From NCBI RefSeq assembly GCF_000200735.1, contig NC_014970.1, positions 248,001-312,000 on the forward strand: a stretch of 64,000 bases of DNA, written 5' to 3'. Every line of letters begins with the position of its first letter. Positions within the stretch are counted from its first letter, which is position 1. A program made the translations under genes and the position numbers. This DNA comes from Mycoplasma haemofelis str. Langford 1 (GTDB taxonomy: Bacteria > Bacillota_I > Bacilli_A > Mycoplasmatales > Mycoplasmoidaceae). The notes beneath the pieces were generated by a model. That model had not been told where the DNA came from. It was given only the letters and a program-made list of their open reading frames with translations, and made no database searches. Positions 20,640-30,893 of this stretch are shown piece by piece.

Positions 20640-21269
20640 ATGAATCCTTTAGTTCTAAAAGGTTCGGCAGCTGGGGCTGTAGGATTGACAACTGTTGTAG
20701 GGGTTGTTAAGATGGGTGTTGGTTCTTCCACACTTCCACAACCAATATCTTCATTAATAGGGAAGAACCGTCCTGATAAGAGGCTCCTTTTTAAAGCTAG
20801 AGGAGCCGAGAGTCCTGATTGAAAAAGTGCTTGACAGAGGTATGTGGCAGCGCACGTAGGAACAAGAAAGAATCCTTTCTCTGTGACTTTAACCGTTTCT
20901 GAGAATGGAAATGCTCCTGTTCCCTTTATGGAGAAGTGTGAAGCTTTATTTAAAGAGAAAGTGGTGGTAGATGATGAGAAGTACGATCAAGTTCTTGAGT
21001 ATTGTACTCGAGATACTTTAGTATCTGATTTTGCGTGAACTGCAGGTAAACAGTTAGCTGGTGATGGTGATTGGAACGGTTTATGGAAGAAGTATTTCGA
21101 AAGTAGTGATGATTTTTGGAATTTAAAGAGTGGTCAGAGTGCAACAAGTATGAATAATAATTTCAAAACTAAATGTTCTGGGGAGTTTAACGTGAAGACA
21201 GGAGATATGAATCACCCGTCTATAGCTAGGGTAATAAATTACTGTTCTAAGGATATACCAAAGAGTTAG
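20640..21269 (+). CDS. Family B four-cysteine surface-type protein
   Basis: 209 aa. 'AVGLTTVVGVVKMGVGSS', 'NRPDKRLLFKARGAESPD'. Module 1 'FMEKCEALFKEKV' to 'EYCTRDTLVSDFAW'; module 2 'FKTKCSGEFNVKTGDMNH' to 'VINYCSKDIPKS'. The start is preceded by six A residues rather than a Shine-Dalgarno sequence. Counterpart of 15728. Confidence 0.9.
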
Positions 21270-21351
21270 CTTTACATCAACACTCCCATCTATAGGTGGA
21301 AAAGATCGATCCAGTTCTTAAACCCAGTTAAGGATCTAAAATACTTCAATC

Positions 21352-22011
21352 GTGACACCTTTTGCCAAAGGAGCTGCCCTAGCTGGATCAGCTGGGGGAT
21401 TAATAGCTATGGGAGAGCAAATTAGAGACGGAGCCATGTCTAAGTTTGCTAGTATGTTTAGAAGAAGAGAAACGATTACTGACAGGATCAGAAAGGATCA
21501 TCCCGAGAAGGTACTTCTTACCCCTAAATCCGCAACGGAAGAATGGTACTTCGCTTTCCCAGCAATTAGAGGCTACGGGGCGTTTTCAACAACGCCTGCT
21601 GAATTTGAAAAGCATAAAGATCGATGTTTTATGCTCAGTAGATCCATGTCGGGTCGTGATGTAGAGGATCAACCTGCTTGGGACAAAGATGAGTTTTATG
21701 TTAATCCGTCGCGTAAGTATTGAGAACAGGATTATGAGTGAGTGTTAAAGAATTGCACTAGAAGTGTTCAAATCAGGGATTTAGCTAAAAAGCGTGGTAA
21801 GACCTTATTGCTAGATTTCAACGGAAGAAGTAGCGGATGGAAAGGTGCTTGACGAAGATATAAAGAATCAGGAAAAAATGAAATTCACGACCCATGAAAA
21901 GATGGTTCCGCTCCACAGTCTTTTATGGAAAGATGTAAAGAACTTCGTTCGTATGATGCTGATATTGGGAACGAGTATGTAGACTTTGTTCTTAATTACT
22001 GCGTTAAATAA
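21352..22011 (+). CDS. Divergent four-cysteine protein, GTG start
   Basis: 219 aa from GTG, after an 82-bp gap with 'TAAGGA' about 20 bases upstream. N-terminus 'TPFAKGAALAGSAGGLIAMG' followed by a basic stretch (FRRRETITDRIRKDHPEK). Module 1 'KDRCFMLSRSMSG' to 'KNCTRSVQIRDLA' with Asn before Cys; module 2 'FMERCKELRSYDAD' to 'FVLNYCVK'. More Arg-rich than its neighbours and without a close paralog here. Probably an old member of the superfamily. Its 3' end overlaps the opposing J gene by 8 bp. Confidence 0.85.
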
Positions 22012-22468
22012 GACCTTTATTTTCAGGATTCTTTCTAGCTTCCTCTAATCAATCTTTTTGTAGAATAGGAGTGTAGTATCACTTCTCGTTACCTAACTCA
22101 AACTTGTCACTCTTTCCTTGCCATACATAGATATTCTTATCTTTAATCTTCCTGTCGAATAAACTTACACACCTATCTGTTACATCCTTTTTAAACTTCT
22201 TATCAACCCTCCTATTTATTCCACTTAAGAACTCTTCTGCATCTCCTGAGTATTTAATACTTCTTACGTGCGCACCCTCCTTAGTAAGAACTAAGTTAAA
22301 TCCTTCAGCTTCGTAAATAGAACAACTTCTTAACTTTCAATTAGTCCTTCCAGTTTTAGAAACAGCCCTCCACGAGGAACCTAAATAATTCCTAAAACCA
22401 CCTATCCCAGCACCTACTGACCCAACAGCTCCCAACAAAACCATTTTCAATGTACCCTCTGCTACCAT
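22004..22468 (-). CDS. Family J protein, two cysteines
   Basis: 154 aa, paralog of 61875-62354 along its whole length. 'LKMVLLGAVGSVGAGIGG' is the hydrophobic N-terminus. Then 'RTNWKLRSCSIYEAEGFN', 'VTDRCVSLFDRK' and the aromatic 'KNIYVWQGKSDKF' and 'EKWYYTPILQKDW'. The two Cys are about 55 aa apart, unlike the other families. Single minus gene enclosed by plus genes. Function unknown. Confidence 0.88.
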
Positions 22469-22561
22469 TAGTTATCTAAACTGAACTCCATATAGTTAAT
22501 GGGTAAATTTCTGAATTAAAATTTTGTAAACGGACGACTTTAAGTTTAGGGAGCTTCGAAT
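22469..22561. promoter_or_regulatory. Divergent promoter region
   Basis: 93 bp, AT-rich. On the plus strand 'GGGAG' lies about 10 bases before the ATG at 22562, one of the few plausible ribosome binding sites in the window, and 'TTTTGTAAAC' lies upstream. Confidence 0.35.
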
Positions 22562-23221
22562 ATGAATAGTTTGGCTTTAAAAGGAGCTATTGGAGCTGGA
22601 ACTGCTACAACAGTTGCCGGAATAACCACCTTAGCAGTTGGATCCTCTAAAGGGACTCCACAACCTATATCTAAGCTATTAAGTGATCATAAGCCAGATA
22701 GGAGACTTCTATTTAGTGGTTATCAAGGGAAAGAAAATGGCACGCATGACGCATGGAAGTTCGTTTGGAAGAAGTATCGTAACGACTATTTAAATTCACG
22801 GAATAACCCTTTTAAATTACCAGTAGTCAATGGAACTGCAGATGAGGCAGCTCCAGAGAATTTTATGAATGCATGTAAGGGATTATTCGAAGAGAAGGTG
22901 GCGAATACTGAATCTGATAAGTATTTGCTAGTTTTGGAATACTGTACTAGACCTACTCTAGTTTCCGATTGGATCTGGGGTATGGGACATGAGATGGCTT
23001 CTCAAAGTGGTGATGCTGAAGTATGAAAAGGACTGTGAAAGTCTTATCATGAGAAGGCTAAGGATGAGTGAGGGCTAAATAAAAGTTATTCAGAAGGCGG
23101 AGAGGCTCCCCAAGAATTTAAAAGTAAATGTGCAACAGAATCTGAAAAACACAGCGGCAATCCGAAGGATACCTCTGTTCTAAGTGTGTTTAATTACTGC
23201 TCAAAGGTAAGAACTAACTAA
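22562..23221 (+). CDS. Family B four-cysteine surface-type protein
   Basis: 219 aa. 'GAIGAGTATTVAGITTLAVGSS', 'HKPDRRLLFSGYQGK'. Module 1 'FMNACKGLFEEKV' to 'EYCTRPTLVSDWIW'; module 2 'FKSKCATESEKHSG' to 'VFNYCSKVRTN'. Most first-module Trp codons are TGG, so this copy is open further under the standard code than most paralogs. Convergent with a D1 gene; CTAA at 23218-23221 stops both. Confidence 0.92.
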
Positions 23222-23856
23222 GAACCCTTTGCAATACTACATCACTTCTTGATAGTTTCATAGGAATAGCTACTATCTTTAACTGGTTTTGATGCAGCTG
23301 TATGGCAACCATCTTTGATTTTATTTAAGCTACTTTGGGTTTCTTTAGTTTCGGTTGATTGAATATCTATACCCACAATCTTTAAGTTATTTGTTGCTAA
23401 TTTGTATTGATCAAACCGATTATTCCATTCAGTATCCTTATTCTCCTTTGATAATAACTCTAGCCCCTCTTCTTTAAATCTATCAACCATACTCTTATCT
23501 CTAGAACAATACTTAACAACTTCTTGATAAGTAGGATCTTCAGTTCCGGTAACTTTCTTGCCTGAAATATCACTACACTTCTGTTTGAAAGAGTTGGGAA
23601 TGGTTGCAGGTTCTGTAGCACTCTTTCATTCAGGAATATTCCATGCGTTGGCGTTGGTAGCTTTGTATTCATCCCACTTCTTAGTTCACGCATCATTCTC
23701 ATCCGATGAGATAAGGATGAGATGCTCTTTATTTAAGAGCTGCGAAATGGAGTAAGTCTCCTTAGATCCAAAGATTTTGTCCTTATTTAAAGCTACTCCG
23801 GTAGCTGTAGCTCCCGCGGCTCCAACTCCCCCTAGAGCTAAAAATCCTTTATGCAT
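23218..23856 (-). CDS. Family D1 four-cysteine protein
   Basis: 212 aa. 'FLALGGVGAAGATATG', 'ALNKDKIFGSKETYSIS', identical in layout to 4500-5141. Module 1 'FKQKCSDISGKKV' to 'VVKYCSRDKSMVDRF'; module 2 'IKDGCHTAASKPV' to 'KKWCSIAKGS'. Its start lies inside the end of the D2 gene (8-bp overlap), rather than the one-base overlap of copy 1. Confidence 0.9.
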
Positions 23857-24490
23857 TTTTTAACTTAGAACATCACCTCTTAGTATTGGCGTAAGAAACT
23901 TCATCTATAGCTTTAGATATTGCGGCCTGACATGCTGTTTTGAATTTAGTTAAATGATCAGCAGTGGTATGAACCTCACCACTAGCTATCTCTATTCCTT
24001 CTACCTTATCCTTGGTAGAGGCTTGCTTATAAGCTTGGAAATTAGATTCCCAAGTGGTCTTGTTAGTGTCCTCCATTCCTAGAAATTCATATCCTTCCTT
24101 TGTTAACTTATCATTAACAGTGGTCTTTCTCGTGCATAAATTTTGAAACTCTAAGAATGAAGAGTCTTCTGAGCTTCTTACCCTTAGAGATAGGCGTTTA
24201 CTGCACTCCTCTTTGAAGGAATTTCCTAAGACAGTACTATCTCCAACTCAATTGGACAATCTTCAACTATCTTCCCCCTTCTTCTTGTCTTTATTCTTGG
24301 CTTTGTAATTAGTTCAAGCAGACTCCCATTTGGAATCACTTCCTTCTAGGAGGGTGAATAACTCCTGCTTGTCTATTAACCTTCTGATAGTTTCCCCTGA
24401 TTTAAAAGGTTCATAGACATAAATTCCTGCCCCCGTTGCTCCAGCCCCTCCAACTGATAATAAAGCTATAGCTCCTTTGGAGGGAGTCAT
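23849..24490 (-). CDS. Family D2 four-cysteine protein
   Basis: 213 aa. MTPSKGAIALLSVGGAGATG, 'GIYVYEPFKSGETI'. Module 1 'FKEECSKRLSLRV' to 'QNLCTRKTTVNDKL'; module 2 'FKTACQAAISKAIDEV' to 'KRWCSKLKNA'. Paralog of 5141-5782. Three bases separate it from the upstream M gene, so M-D2-D1 is a probable operon. Confidence 0.9.
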
Positions 24491-24493
24491 GGT

Positions 24494-25036
24494 TTATTGA
24501 AGCTCCCTGTATTCTGTGTATTCTGTGTATTCTAGAGTTCTCTTATAAAACACCCATTTAAACATTAGCATCACAATATCAGCTGTGATGAAGACGATAT
24601 TGCTACCTAATCTAGATACTATGAATGAAGCGATAATGCACCCCAATGCAGTTTGATATTCGTTTAATCTAGATTTATCTATTTCATCCGAACCATTAAC
24701 GGCATACAGCGTCATAATCTGTTTATAGGCATCCATGGAGTTGACCACTAAGAATAGGGGCATCATTATGAAGAAGTATGCTCCCATGGACAGGAGGACT
24801 ATTTTGTTTGTAGAATCAAAAAGTGTGTAGAGTGTGGGTTTGGCTTGAAACAGGAAGAAGAGCTTTAGGAATGTTTCTGATAGTTGTACATAGATAACCG
24901 CTTTTCAAAAACTAACTAAACCTCTTACTCTATTTCCGAACCTGTTGGGAAATCTACCTTTATTTAAGGCGACTTGGGCATTTGAGTAGGACTTCTTAAC
25001 TTTTGTCTTCGCTTGTAAAAAATATAATTTCAACAT
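24494..25036 (-). CDS. Family M membrane protein with Glu-Tyr-Thr tail
   Basis: 180 aa from ATG at 25036. Basic N-terminus 'QAKTKVKKSYS', then 'NRVRGLVSFWKAV' (as in 6455), and hydrophobic segments 'SETFLKLFFLF', 'IVLLSMGAYFFIMMPLFLVV' and 'IIASFIVSRLGSNIVFITADIVMLMFKW' taken as parts. The C-terminus 'LEYTEYTEYREL' comes from a 9-bp tandem repeat. As in copy 1, M genes lie beside the D pair, here as one gene instead of three. Confidence 0.85.
24508..24533. repeat. 9-bp tandem repeat, 2.9 copies
   Basis: Unit TGTATTCTG on the plus strand. It lies in frame at the C-terminus of the M gene, encoding Glu-Tyr-Thr units. Copy-number change would alter length by three residues without a frameshift. 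Confidence 0.9.
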
Positions 25037-25201
25037 AGGATCTATAGGGATTTACCCATTTACATTCATATAAGTAAGTATGAGTAATTAAATCGAGGAT
25101 AGATCCCTATTATCAGGACTCTTTGAGACTATTTTTAAATTCAAAAAAGCAACCCTTAATTTTATCTTTAGCATCAGATACCTTTGGTATCCCTGTCACT
25201 A

Positions 25202-25246
25202 CCACAGGGCAATATTTACCGATATTCGGTAATACTGTGGATTTTT
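25202..25246 (+). terminator. Hairpin followed by T-run in a divergent region
   Basis: CCACAG pairs with CTGTGG, and inside it TATT(T)ACCG pairs with CGGTAATA, with a GGCAA bulge on the left arm; ATTTTT follows. This is the form of an intrinsic terminator for rightward transcription, though no annotated plus gene ends here. It would fit a short RNA starting in the gap, or an attenuator for the gene at 25388. Confidence 0.45.
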
Positions 25247-25340
25247 GGGTGGATGGAATCTAGATCCTTTCCAAAAATCAATAAGGAGATGATGTCGCTT
25301 GTTTATGGGAAATTAAGAATGAGTCTTAGAAATACATTGG

Positions 25341-25364
25341 TTAATCAGCTTTAGAGCTGGTTGA
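25341..25364 (+). other. 10-bp stem with TTAG loop before the A run
   Basis: TTAATCAGCT pairs with AGCTGGTTGA (two G-U pairs) around TTAG. It ends 23 bases before the ATG at 25388, and a G6 run follows three bases before that ATG. Could be a 5' leader structure. No ligand or protein can be suggested. Confidence 0.45.
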
Positions 25365-25387
25365 CGTTGAGGGATAGTTGGGGGGAT

Positions 25388-26059
25388 ATGACTGCTTTAA
25401 CTAAAGCTGCTTCTGCGACGGCTGTTGCTGGAACTGCGGCCGGAGGAGGAATTTATTTTGGAACAGATTTGTTGAAATCCAAAAAGGTAGATATCTCTTC
25501 TTTGATGAAAGAGGTTGATCCTCAAAAACGCTTTATAACCGCCACATCAACAGGAGGCGATTCTTGAAAGGCTGCCTACAAGGCGTATCGAGAATCCGGC
25601 AAAGACGTCTGGGGTCTGGGAGTTAAGACTGCCTCTCCAGAAACATTAATTGATGCTACTACAGAATTCCTAGCCAAATGTAAATCTAATGGAAAGGTGA
25701 AGGTTTCTGGGAAGGATGATCCTCTTTATAAGCAAGTCTTAGCTTATTGCACAAGGGACACCACTGTTCGTGATCTTATCGAGGAGGGGAAAACAGGAAG
25801 GAAGCTATTAGATTCTTCAGACACCGGAAACGATAAAGAGTCTGGCTGGGAAGATGCTTGAACAGCTTACAGAACCAAGAATCACGTAGAAGGAGGAACT
25901 AGTCAGAATCCTTGGGAAGTGGAAGGTTGAGACAATAAGAAGACTGGAAATACTCTTCCTACTGATTACAAAACTAAGTGCGCTGAGAAGGCTAAGCAAC
26001 CGGCTTACCGATTAGAGGATGAGAACTATAAGAATGTGCTTGCATGGTGTACTAAGTAG
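25388..26059 (+). CDS. Family A-alpha protein, first of a run
   Basis: 223 aa. ATG at 25388 gives MTALTKAASATAVAGTAAGG; the in-frame TTG at 25361 would add nine residues unlike paralogs. 'GIYFGTDLLKSK' follows. Module 1 'FLAKCKSNGKVKV' to 'AYCTRDTTVRDLI'; module 2 'YKTKCAEKAKQPAYRLED' to 'VLAWCTK'. Unlike run-internal genes it has a long upstream region. Confidence 0.88.
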
Positions 26060-26061
26060 AG

Positions 26062-26760
26062 ATGACTTCATTATCTAAAGCTGCTTTAGGCTTCTCTGCA
26101 GCAGGAACAACAGCTGCTGGAGCTTTATATATGGGAGGCGCCTTTAAGGGTGAAGAGGAGAAGCCCGTAAAGACAGCTATATCTAAGTTACTTAAGGAAT
26201 TAAATCCCAAGAAGAGATTAATAGAGTCTTCTGTACAAGCTTCTGATGCGATCTGGAAAGCAGCATGGAAGGCATATAGAACTAAGAACAAGGATAGTAA
26301 AGTTGGTGAGGATGCTTGGAAACTAAAAGGATGAACTACTAGATCTAATGAGGCTCAAATTACTGAAGAGGAAGCTCCGTCCCACTTCATCCAAGCTTGT
26401 TCGGATAATGGAAAGGAGGAAGTAATAGGGATTAATGATGATCTTTACAAGGAGGTTTTAGAGTTTTGCACTAGAGATGCTTCCATTAAAGATTGGATCT
26501 CTGATGCAGGAAGAAGTGCTATTGGTAAGGAAGATACTGAGGGATGGAAGAAGACTTGGAAGCTTTATAGAGCTAAGAATAAGAACATAGCTGCTGATCA
26601 AGATACTTGGAAAGTTAGTGGCTGGAATCCATCCACAACTTCAGATGATAACGTTGTGGAAGACTTCAAGACTAAGTGTACTTCTAAATTAGATCTTAAA
26701 TCCTCTGACAGTAGCTTTGACGAGGAGTATCCGCGCGTCCTTGAGTGATGTACTAAATAG
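26062..26760 (+). CDS. Family A-delta protein
   Basis: 232 aa. 'ALGFSAAGTTAAGALYMGG' followed by 'PVKTAISKLLKELNPKKRLIES'. Module 1 'FIQACSDNGKEEV' to 'EFCTRDASIKDWI'; module 2 'FKTKCTSKLDLKSSDSSF' to 'RVLEWCTK'. Most linker Trp codons are TGG. Counterpart of 29505 over its whole length. Confidence 0.9.
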
Positions 26761-26762
26761 AT

Positions 26763-27443
26763 ATGACACCTTTAACTAAAGCCGCTTCGGCTACAGCAGT
26801 TGCCGGCACTGCAGCTACAGGAGGAATCTATTTAGGTACTGATTTATTTAAAGACAAAAAGGTAGAAATTGCTTCTTTACTAAAGACCGCGCACCCCAAT
26901 AAACGTCTTATCACTTCCAAGACTGTTTCGGATGATGCTTGGAAGAAGGCCTATAAAACTTACAGGGAGGCAAATAAGGATAAGACAAAGGACATTTGAA
27001 GTTTGAAGGATTGAACCAAACCTCAAGATACTGTTGAAGAGACAAATGCCACTGATGACTTCATTTCTAAATGCAATTCCAACAGTAAATTATCGGTTGT
27101 TGGAAAGGATGACCCCTTGTACAAGCAAGTTTTAGCTTACTGTACTAGAGATACTCTTGTAAGTGATTTAATCTCAGAATATGGAAAGGGGAAGAAGTTA
27201 CTAAGCAAGGACGGATCTGATCAGGATGCGGCTTGAAAAGCGGCATGGAATGTTTACAAGACGCGAAATAAAGATAAGGGAGAGAATCTTGATCCTTGGA
27301 AATTAAATAATTGGAATACTAAGAAGTCGGGAGATGAATTGCCCGATAACTACAAAGATAAGTGCGTTGAATATTCCAAGAAGGCAGCTTACCAATTGGA
27401 AGATGAGAATTACAAGAACGTATTGGATTGATGTACTGCATAG
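26763..27443 (+). CDS. Family A-alpha protein
   Basis: 226 aa. MTPLTKAASATAVAGTAAT then 'GGIYLGTDLFKDKKV' with Leu for Phe. Module 1 'FISKCNSNSKLSVV' to 'AYCTRDTLVSDLI'; module 2 'YKDKCVEYSKKAAYQLED' to 'VLDWCTA'. Its TAG is flush with the ATG of the next gene. Confidence 0.9.
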
Positions 27444-28100
27444 ATGTCTCTTCTAACTAAGAGTGCTTTAGGATTCGCTGCGGCTGGAACTACTGCCGCA
27501 GGTGCAGCTTATGCTGGTGGTTTATTTGATGGAAAAGTGAAGGAGAAGACATCTATATCTAAATTACTTCAGAGTCTTAACCCAGAGAAGAGATTAATAA
27601 TGGCTTCAGAAGGGTCTGATCCTTCATGGAAGGAAGCTTGAAAGAATTACAAAGTTAAATATAGTGGAAAGGGATTAGATCCCTTGAAGGTCTTATCTGG
27701 AAAGGCTCTTGCTTCGGATGAGGCGGCTCCAGCAGATTTCATGTCATCATGTAAAGATTTATTCGATGTTAAGGTGGTTGATGGAAAGGATGATAGCTAT
27801 CAATTAGTTCTTAATCACTGCACTAGATTGACTCTAGTATCTGATTGAATTGCAGATAGAGGTCATGAGTTGGTTTCACAGACAGATGGAGCGGATACTT
27901 TCGCTTGAACGAGCTTGTGGAAGAAGTATAAGGACGCTGGAAAGAATGTCTGAAGTGTGTCAGAGTATAGTTCCCACCAAGAAGTTCCTGCTTCATTTAA
28001 GAAGAAATGTTCCGACGAATCTTCAGTAGCTCAGGGAAATAAAGAGGATCCTTCTGTTGAGAATGTCTTCCTCTTCTGCTCTAAGAAAAAGGCCGATTAA
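27444..28100 (+). CDS. Chimera: A-type N-terminus, B-type C-terminal part
   Basis: 218 aa. The first third is A (GFAAAGTTAAGAAYAGG, 'LNPEKRLIMAS'). The remainder has B features: 'FMSSCKDLFDVKV', 'NHCTRLTLVSDWI', 'GHELVSQTDG', 'LWKKYKDAGK', 'FKKKCSDESSVAQGNKED' and 'VFLFCSKKKAD'. His precedes the second Cys and Phe the last. Best explained by recombination between an A and a B gene near residue 75. Confidence 0.88.
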
Positions 28101-28108
28101 GTAAATAT

Positions 28109-28804
28109 ATGTCTCTTCCCACTTTAGCTAAGGGAGCCCTTGGATTGGGAGCTGCCAGCGCAACAGCAACCGGAGCAGCTTATGCCGGTGGTCTCTTTAA
28201 TAAGAACTCAAAAGAGGAATTAGTTTCCACTCTTCTTAAAATTTTCCATCCACAAAAGAGATTAATAACTGCCTCAGAAAGATCTGATTCGAAATGGAAG
28301 GAGGCGTGGAAGAAATATAAGAAAGACAACGAAGCTAAGAAGTCGGGAGAAGATTCCTGATCTTTAAAGGGTTGAACTAAGCCGGATGCGTCCAAGGTTA
28401 ATAGTGATGAGGCAGCTCCAGATTACTTTGTAAGAGAGTGTAAATCTAGATCATCCCAGAAGACTTCAGGAACCTCTTCAGATCTTTACCAGAACGTCCT
28501 GAAGTACTGCACTAGAGATACCTTAGTTAGCGATCTAATTTCAGAATACGGAAAGGGGAAGAAGTTGTTAACCACTTCTTCATCTGAAGGGGATTGGAAA
28601 GAGGTATGGAAGCTTTATAGAGATCAAAACAAAGCTAACAACAAGAGTGTAGATGATTGGAAGTTTAGTGATTGAGGGGCGAAGAAGGAGGGAGATACTC
28701 TTCCCACAGATTACCAGAAAAAGTGCTCAGAGAAGTCTTTGGAGCCGGCTTTTGAAATCGGGGATGTCAAGTATTTAAACGTCTTGACTTGGTGTTCTAA
28801 GTAG
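28109..28804 (+). CDS. Family A-gamma protein
   Basis: 231 aa. 'LGLGAASATATGAAYAGGLF', 'LLKIFHPQKRLITAS' (the 'KIF' also in 16467). Module 1 'FVRECKSRSSQKTSG' to 'KYCTRDTLVSDLI'; module 2 'YQKKCSEKSLEPAFEIGD' to 'VLTWCSK'. The C-type is shared with 30894 and 16467. Confidence 0.9.
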
Positions 28805-28806
28805 AG

Positions 28807-29502
28807 ATGACTACTTTATTTAAGGGAGCTTCTGCAGCAGCTTTGGCAGGAACTGGTGCTGCTGGGGGAATATATTTCGGCACCGATTTATTCAAGGCCG
28901 AGGAAGTAAAGAAGGTATCTATTTCTTCCCTTATTAGAGATGCTAATCCAGAAAAAAGATTGATAACAGCTACAACAGTTGGAGATGCTGATTGGAAGGC
29001 TGCTTACAAGACATATATAGAAAGGAACAAGGACAATGAGAAGGATATTTGATCTTTAAAGGGTTGATCCAAACCTGTAGGAGAAGTCACTTTAACAGAG
29101 GCTACTCAGGAATTCCTTTCTGCATGTGATTCCAATAGCAAAGTAGAAGTTTCCGAAAAGGAAGATCCGCTTTATCAACAGGTTCTATCTTACTGCACTC
29201 GCAATACTTTAGTAAGCGATCTTATTAAGGAGAGAAGTAATGGTAAACAACTACTAGACACTTCTTCTTCCGGATCTGGTCAAGAGGAAGAATGAAAGGC
29301 TGCATGGGGAGTTTATAGAACTCAGAATAAAGATTCGGGAAATGGGAAAAATCCTTGGGGGATAAATAATTGAGAGACTGAGAAGGAGAAAGAGGAGCTT
29401 CCTTCTGATTACAAATCCAAGTGTGCTGAGAGGGTTAAAAAGCCAGCTCACAAATTTGACAATGAGGACTATGTAAATGTGCTTGCGTGATGCACTAAGT
29501 AG
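28807..29502 (+). CDS. Family A-alpha protein
   Basis: 231 aa. MTTLFKGASAAALAGTGAAG, 'GIYFGTDLFKAEE'. Module 1 'FLSACDSNSKVEV' to 'SYCTRNTLVSDLI'; module 2 'YKSKCAERVKKPAHKFDN' to 'VLAWCTK'. Corresponds to 25388 in the duplicated block. Confidence 0.9.
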
Positions 29503-29504
29503 AG

Positions 29505-30200
29505 ATGACTTCGTTAGCTAAAGGCGCTTTAGGCTTCTCTGCAGCAGGAACTACAGCTGCTGGAGCTTTATATATGGGAGGGGTCTTTAAGGGCGAGGAA
29601 GATAAGCCTGTAAAGACAGCTATATCTAAGTTACTTAAGGAGTTTCATCCTAAGAAGCGATTAATAGACTCTTCAGTTCAAACTTCAGATGCTGCTTGGC
29701 ATGCCGCATGGAAGGCATATAGAACTAAGAATAAGGATAGTGTACTTGGTAAAGATACTTGGGATTTGAAGGAGTGAACTAACAGATCCGGAGATATCAC
29801 AGATAATGAGAATCCTCCCGCTATCTTCGTGAATACTTGCTCTTCTAATAGTCAGAAGGAAGTTCTAGGTTCTGACGATAATCTCTACAAGGAAGTTTTG
29901 GAGTTTTGCACTAGAGATGCTTCTATTAAGGATTGAATTTTAGATTCTGGTAAGAAGATATTGGGAGATGGAGATAACGAGGGATGAAAGGCTACTTGGA
30001 AGCTTTATATAGAGAAGAATAAAGGGATTGCTAAAGGTAGCGATACTTGGCAAGTAAAGGATTGAGACCCTAGTACCTCTACAGATGCGAATGTGTCTGA
30101 GGAATTTAAGAAGAAGTGTACTGAGAAATTAGAGATTAAGTCCTCTGTAAATAATTTCGAGAGCGAGTATTCTCTAGTTTTGAATTGGTGCACTAAGTAA
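29505..30200 (+). CDS. Family A-delta protein
   Basis: 231 aa. 'ALGFSAAGTTAAGALYMGG' identical to 26062, then 'LLKEFHPKKRLIDSS'. Module 1 'FVNTCSSNSQKEV' to 'EFCTRDASIKDWI'; module 2 'FKKKCTEKLEIKSSVNNF' to 'LVLNWCTK'. High identity at the front and looser similarity in module 2 suggest recent exchange of the 5' part. Confidence 0.9.
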
Positions 30201-30201
30201 T

Positions 30202-30891
30202 ATGACCGCTTTAGCTAAAGGCGCTTCAGCCGCCGCTTTAACAGGAACAGCAGCTACCGGAGGCATCTACTTTGGAACTGATTTATTTAAGAATGAGAAT
30301 AAGACAGCCATCTCTTCCTTGATCAAGAATACTAATCCGGAAAAGAGACTTATAACTTCCAAAGGAGTGGGAGATGATGTGTGGAAGAAGGCTTATAAAG
30401 CTTATAGGGAGGCAAATAAGGATAATGAGAAGGACATTTGAGGCTTGAAGGATTGAACTAAGCCTAATGATCCTATCGTTGAAACTAATGCAACAGAGGA
30501 GTTCATTTCTAAGTGTGATTCTAATAGCAAAGCAGAAGTCTCTAACAAGGATGATCTTCTTTACAAACAAGTTCTAGCTTATTGCACTAGGGACACTCTT
30601 GTAAGTGATCTGATTAGTGAAGGAAATACAGGGAAGAAGTTGTTAGACAAGAATGTATCTGGTTCAGATCAAGATTCAGGATGGCAAGAAGCATGAAAAG
30701 TTTACAGAACCCAGAATAGTAGCAAGGGAGCTGGACAGGATCCATGAGGATTAGAGAGTTGAGATACTAAGAAGGATAAAGATGAGCTTCCCAATAATTA
30801 CAAAGACAAGTGTGTTGAGCATGCCAATAAACCCGCTCATCAGTTGGATGATGAGAACTACAGGAATGTGCTGTCATGATGCACTAAATAG
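30202..30891 (+). CDS. Family A-alpha protein
   Basis: 229 aa. MTALAKGASAAALTGTAAT, 'GGIYFGTDLFKNEN'. Module 1 'FISKCDSNSKAEV' to 'AYCTRDTLVSDLI'; module 2 'YKDKCVEHANKPAHQLDD' to 'VLSWCTK'. Counterpart of 26763; one base separates it from the previous stop. Confidence 0.9.
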
Positions 30892-30893
30892 AG

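Larger units (their letters stand above)
17129..21269 (+). repeat. Duplicated block, copy 2 (beta-gamma-alpha-alpha-gamma'-B)
   Basis: Same order as 12962-16360 but with two alpha genes (18516, 19233) instead of one, giving about 0.7 kb more. Either one was inserted here or one was lost from copy 1. Confidence 0.75.
25037..25387. other. Largest non-coding gap (351 bp), with several inverted repeats
   Basis: Lies between divergent starts. No open frame of gene size under code 4 and no similarity to family modules was seen. It holds an inverted pair (ATAGGGAT at 25044-25051 and ATCCCTAT at 25103-25110), GATACC-TTT-GGTATC at 25177-25191, a terminator-like hairpin at 25202-25246 and a 10-bp stem at 25341-25364. 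Could be a small RNA locus, a leader region or a decayed gene. Nothing tRNA-like was found. Confidence 0.6.
25388..27443 (+). repeat. Duplicated alpha-delta-alpha block, copy 1
   Basis: Three A genes of types alpha, delta, alpha. The same order occurs at 28807-30891. The delta genes (26062, 29505) are found nowhere else in the window. Confidence 0.75.
28807..30891 (+). repeat. Duplicated alpha-delta-alpha block, copy 2
   Basis: Gene for gene equivalent to 25388-27443. Followed by a gamma gene and a frameshifted B gene, whereas copy 1 is followed by the A/B chimera. Confidence 0.75.

Noticed and set aside
25037..25387. tRNA or RNase P RNA in the large gap
   Set aside because: No T-loop GTTCGAATC-like motif with acceptor stem and no conserved RNase P core was found.
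25361..25387. TTG at 25361 as start of the A gene
   Set aside because: The added nine residues are unlike any paralog, and they would lie in the stem-loop and G-run region.
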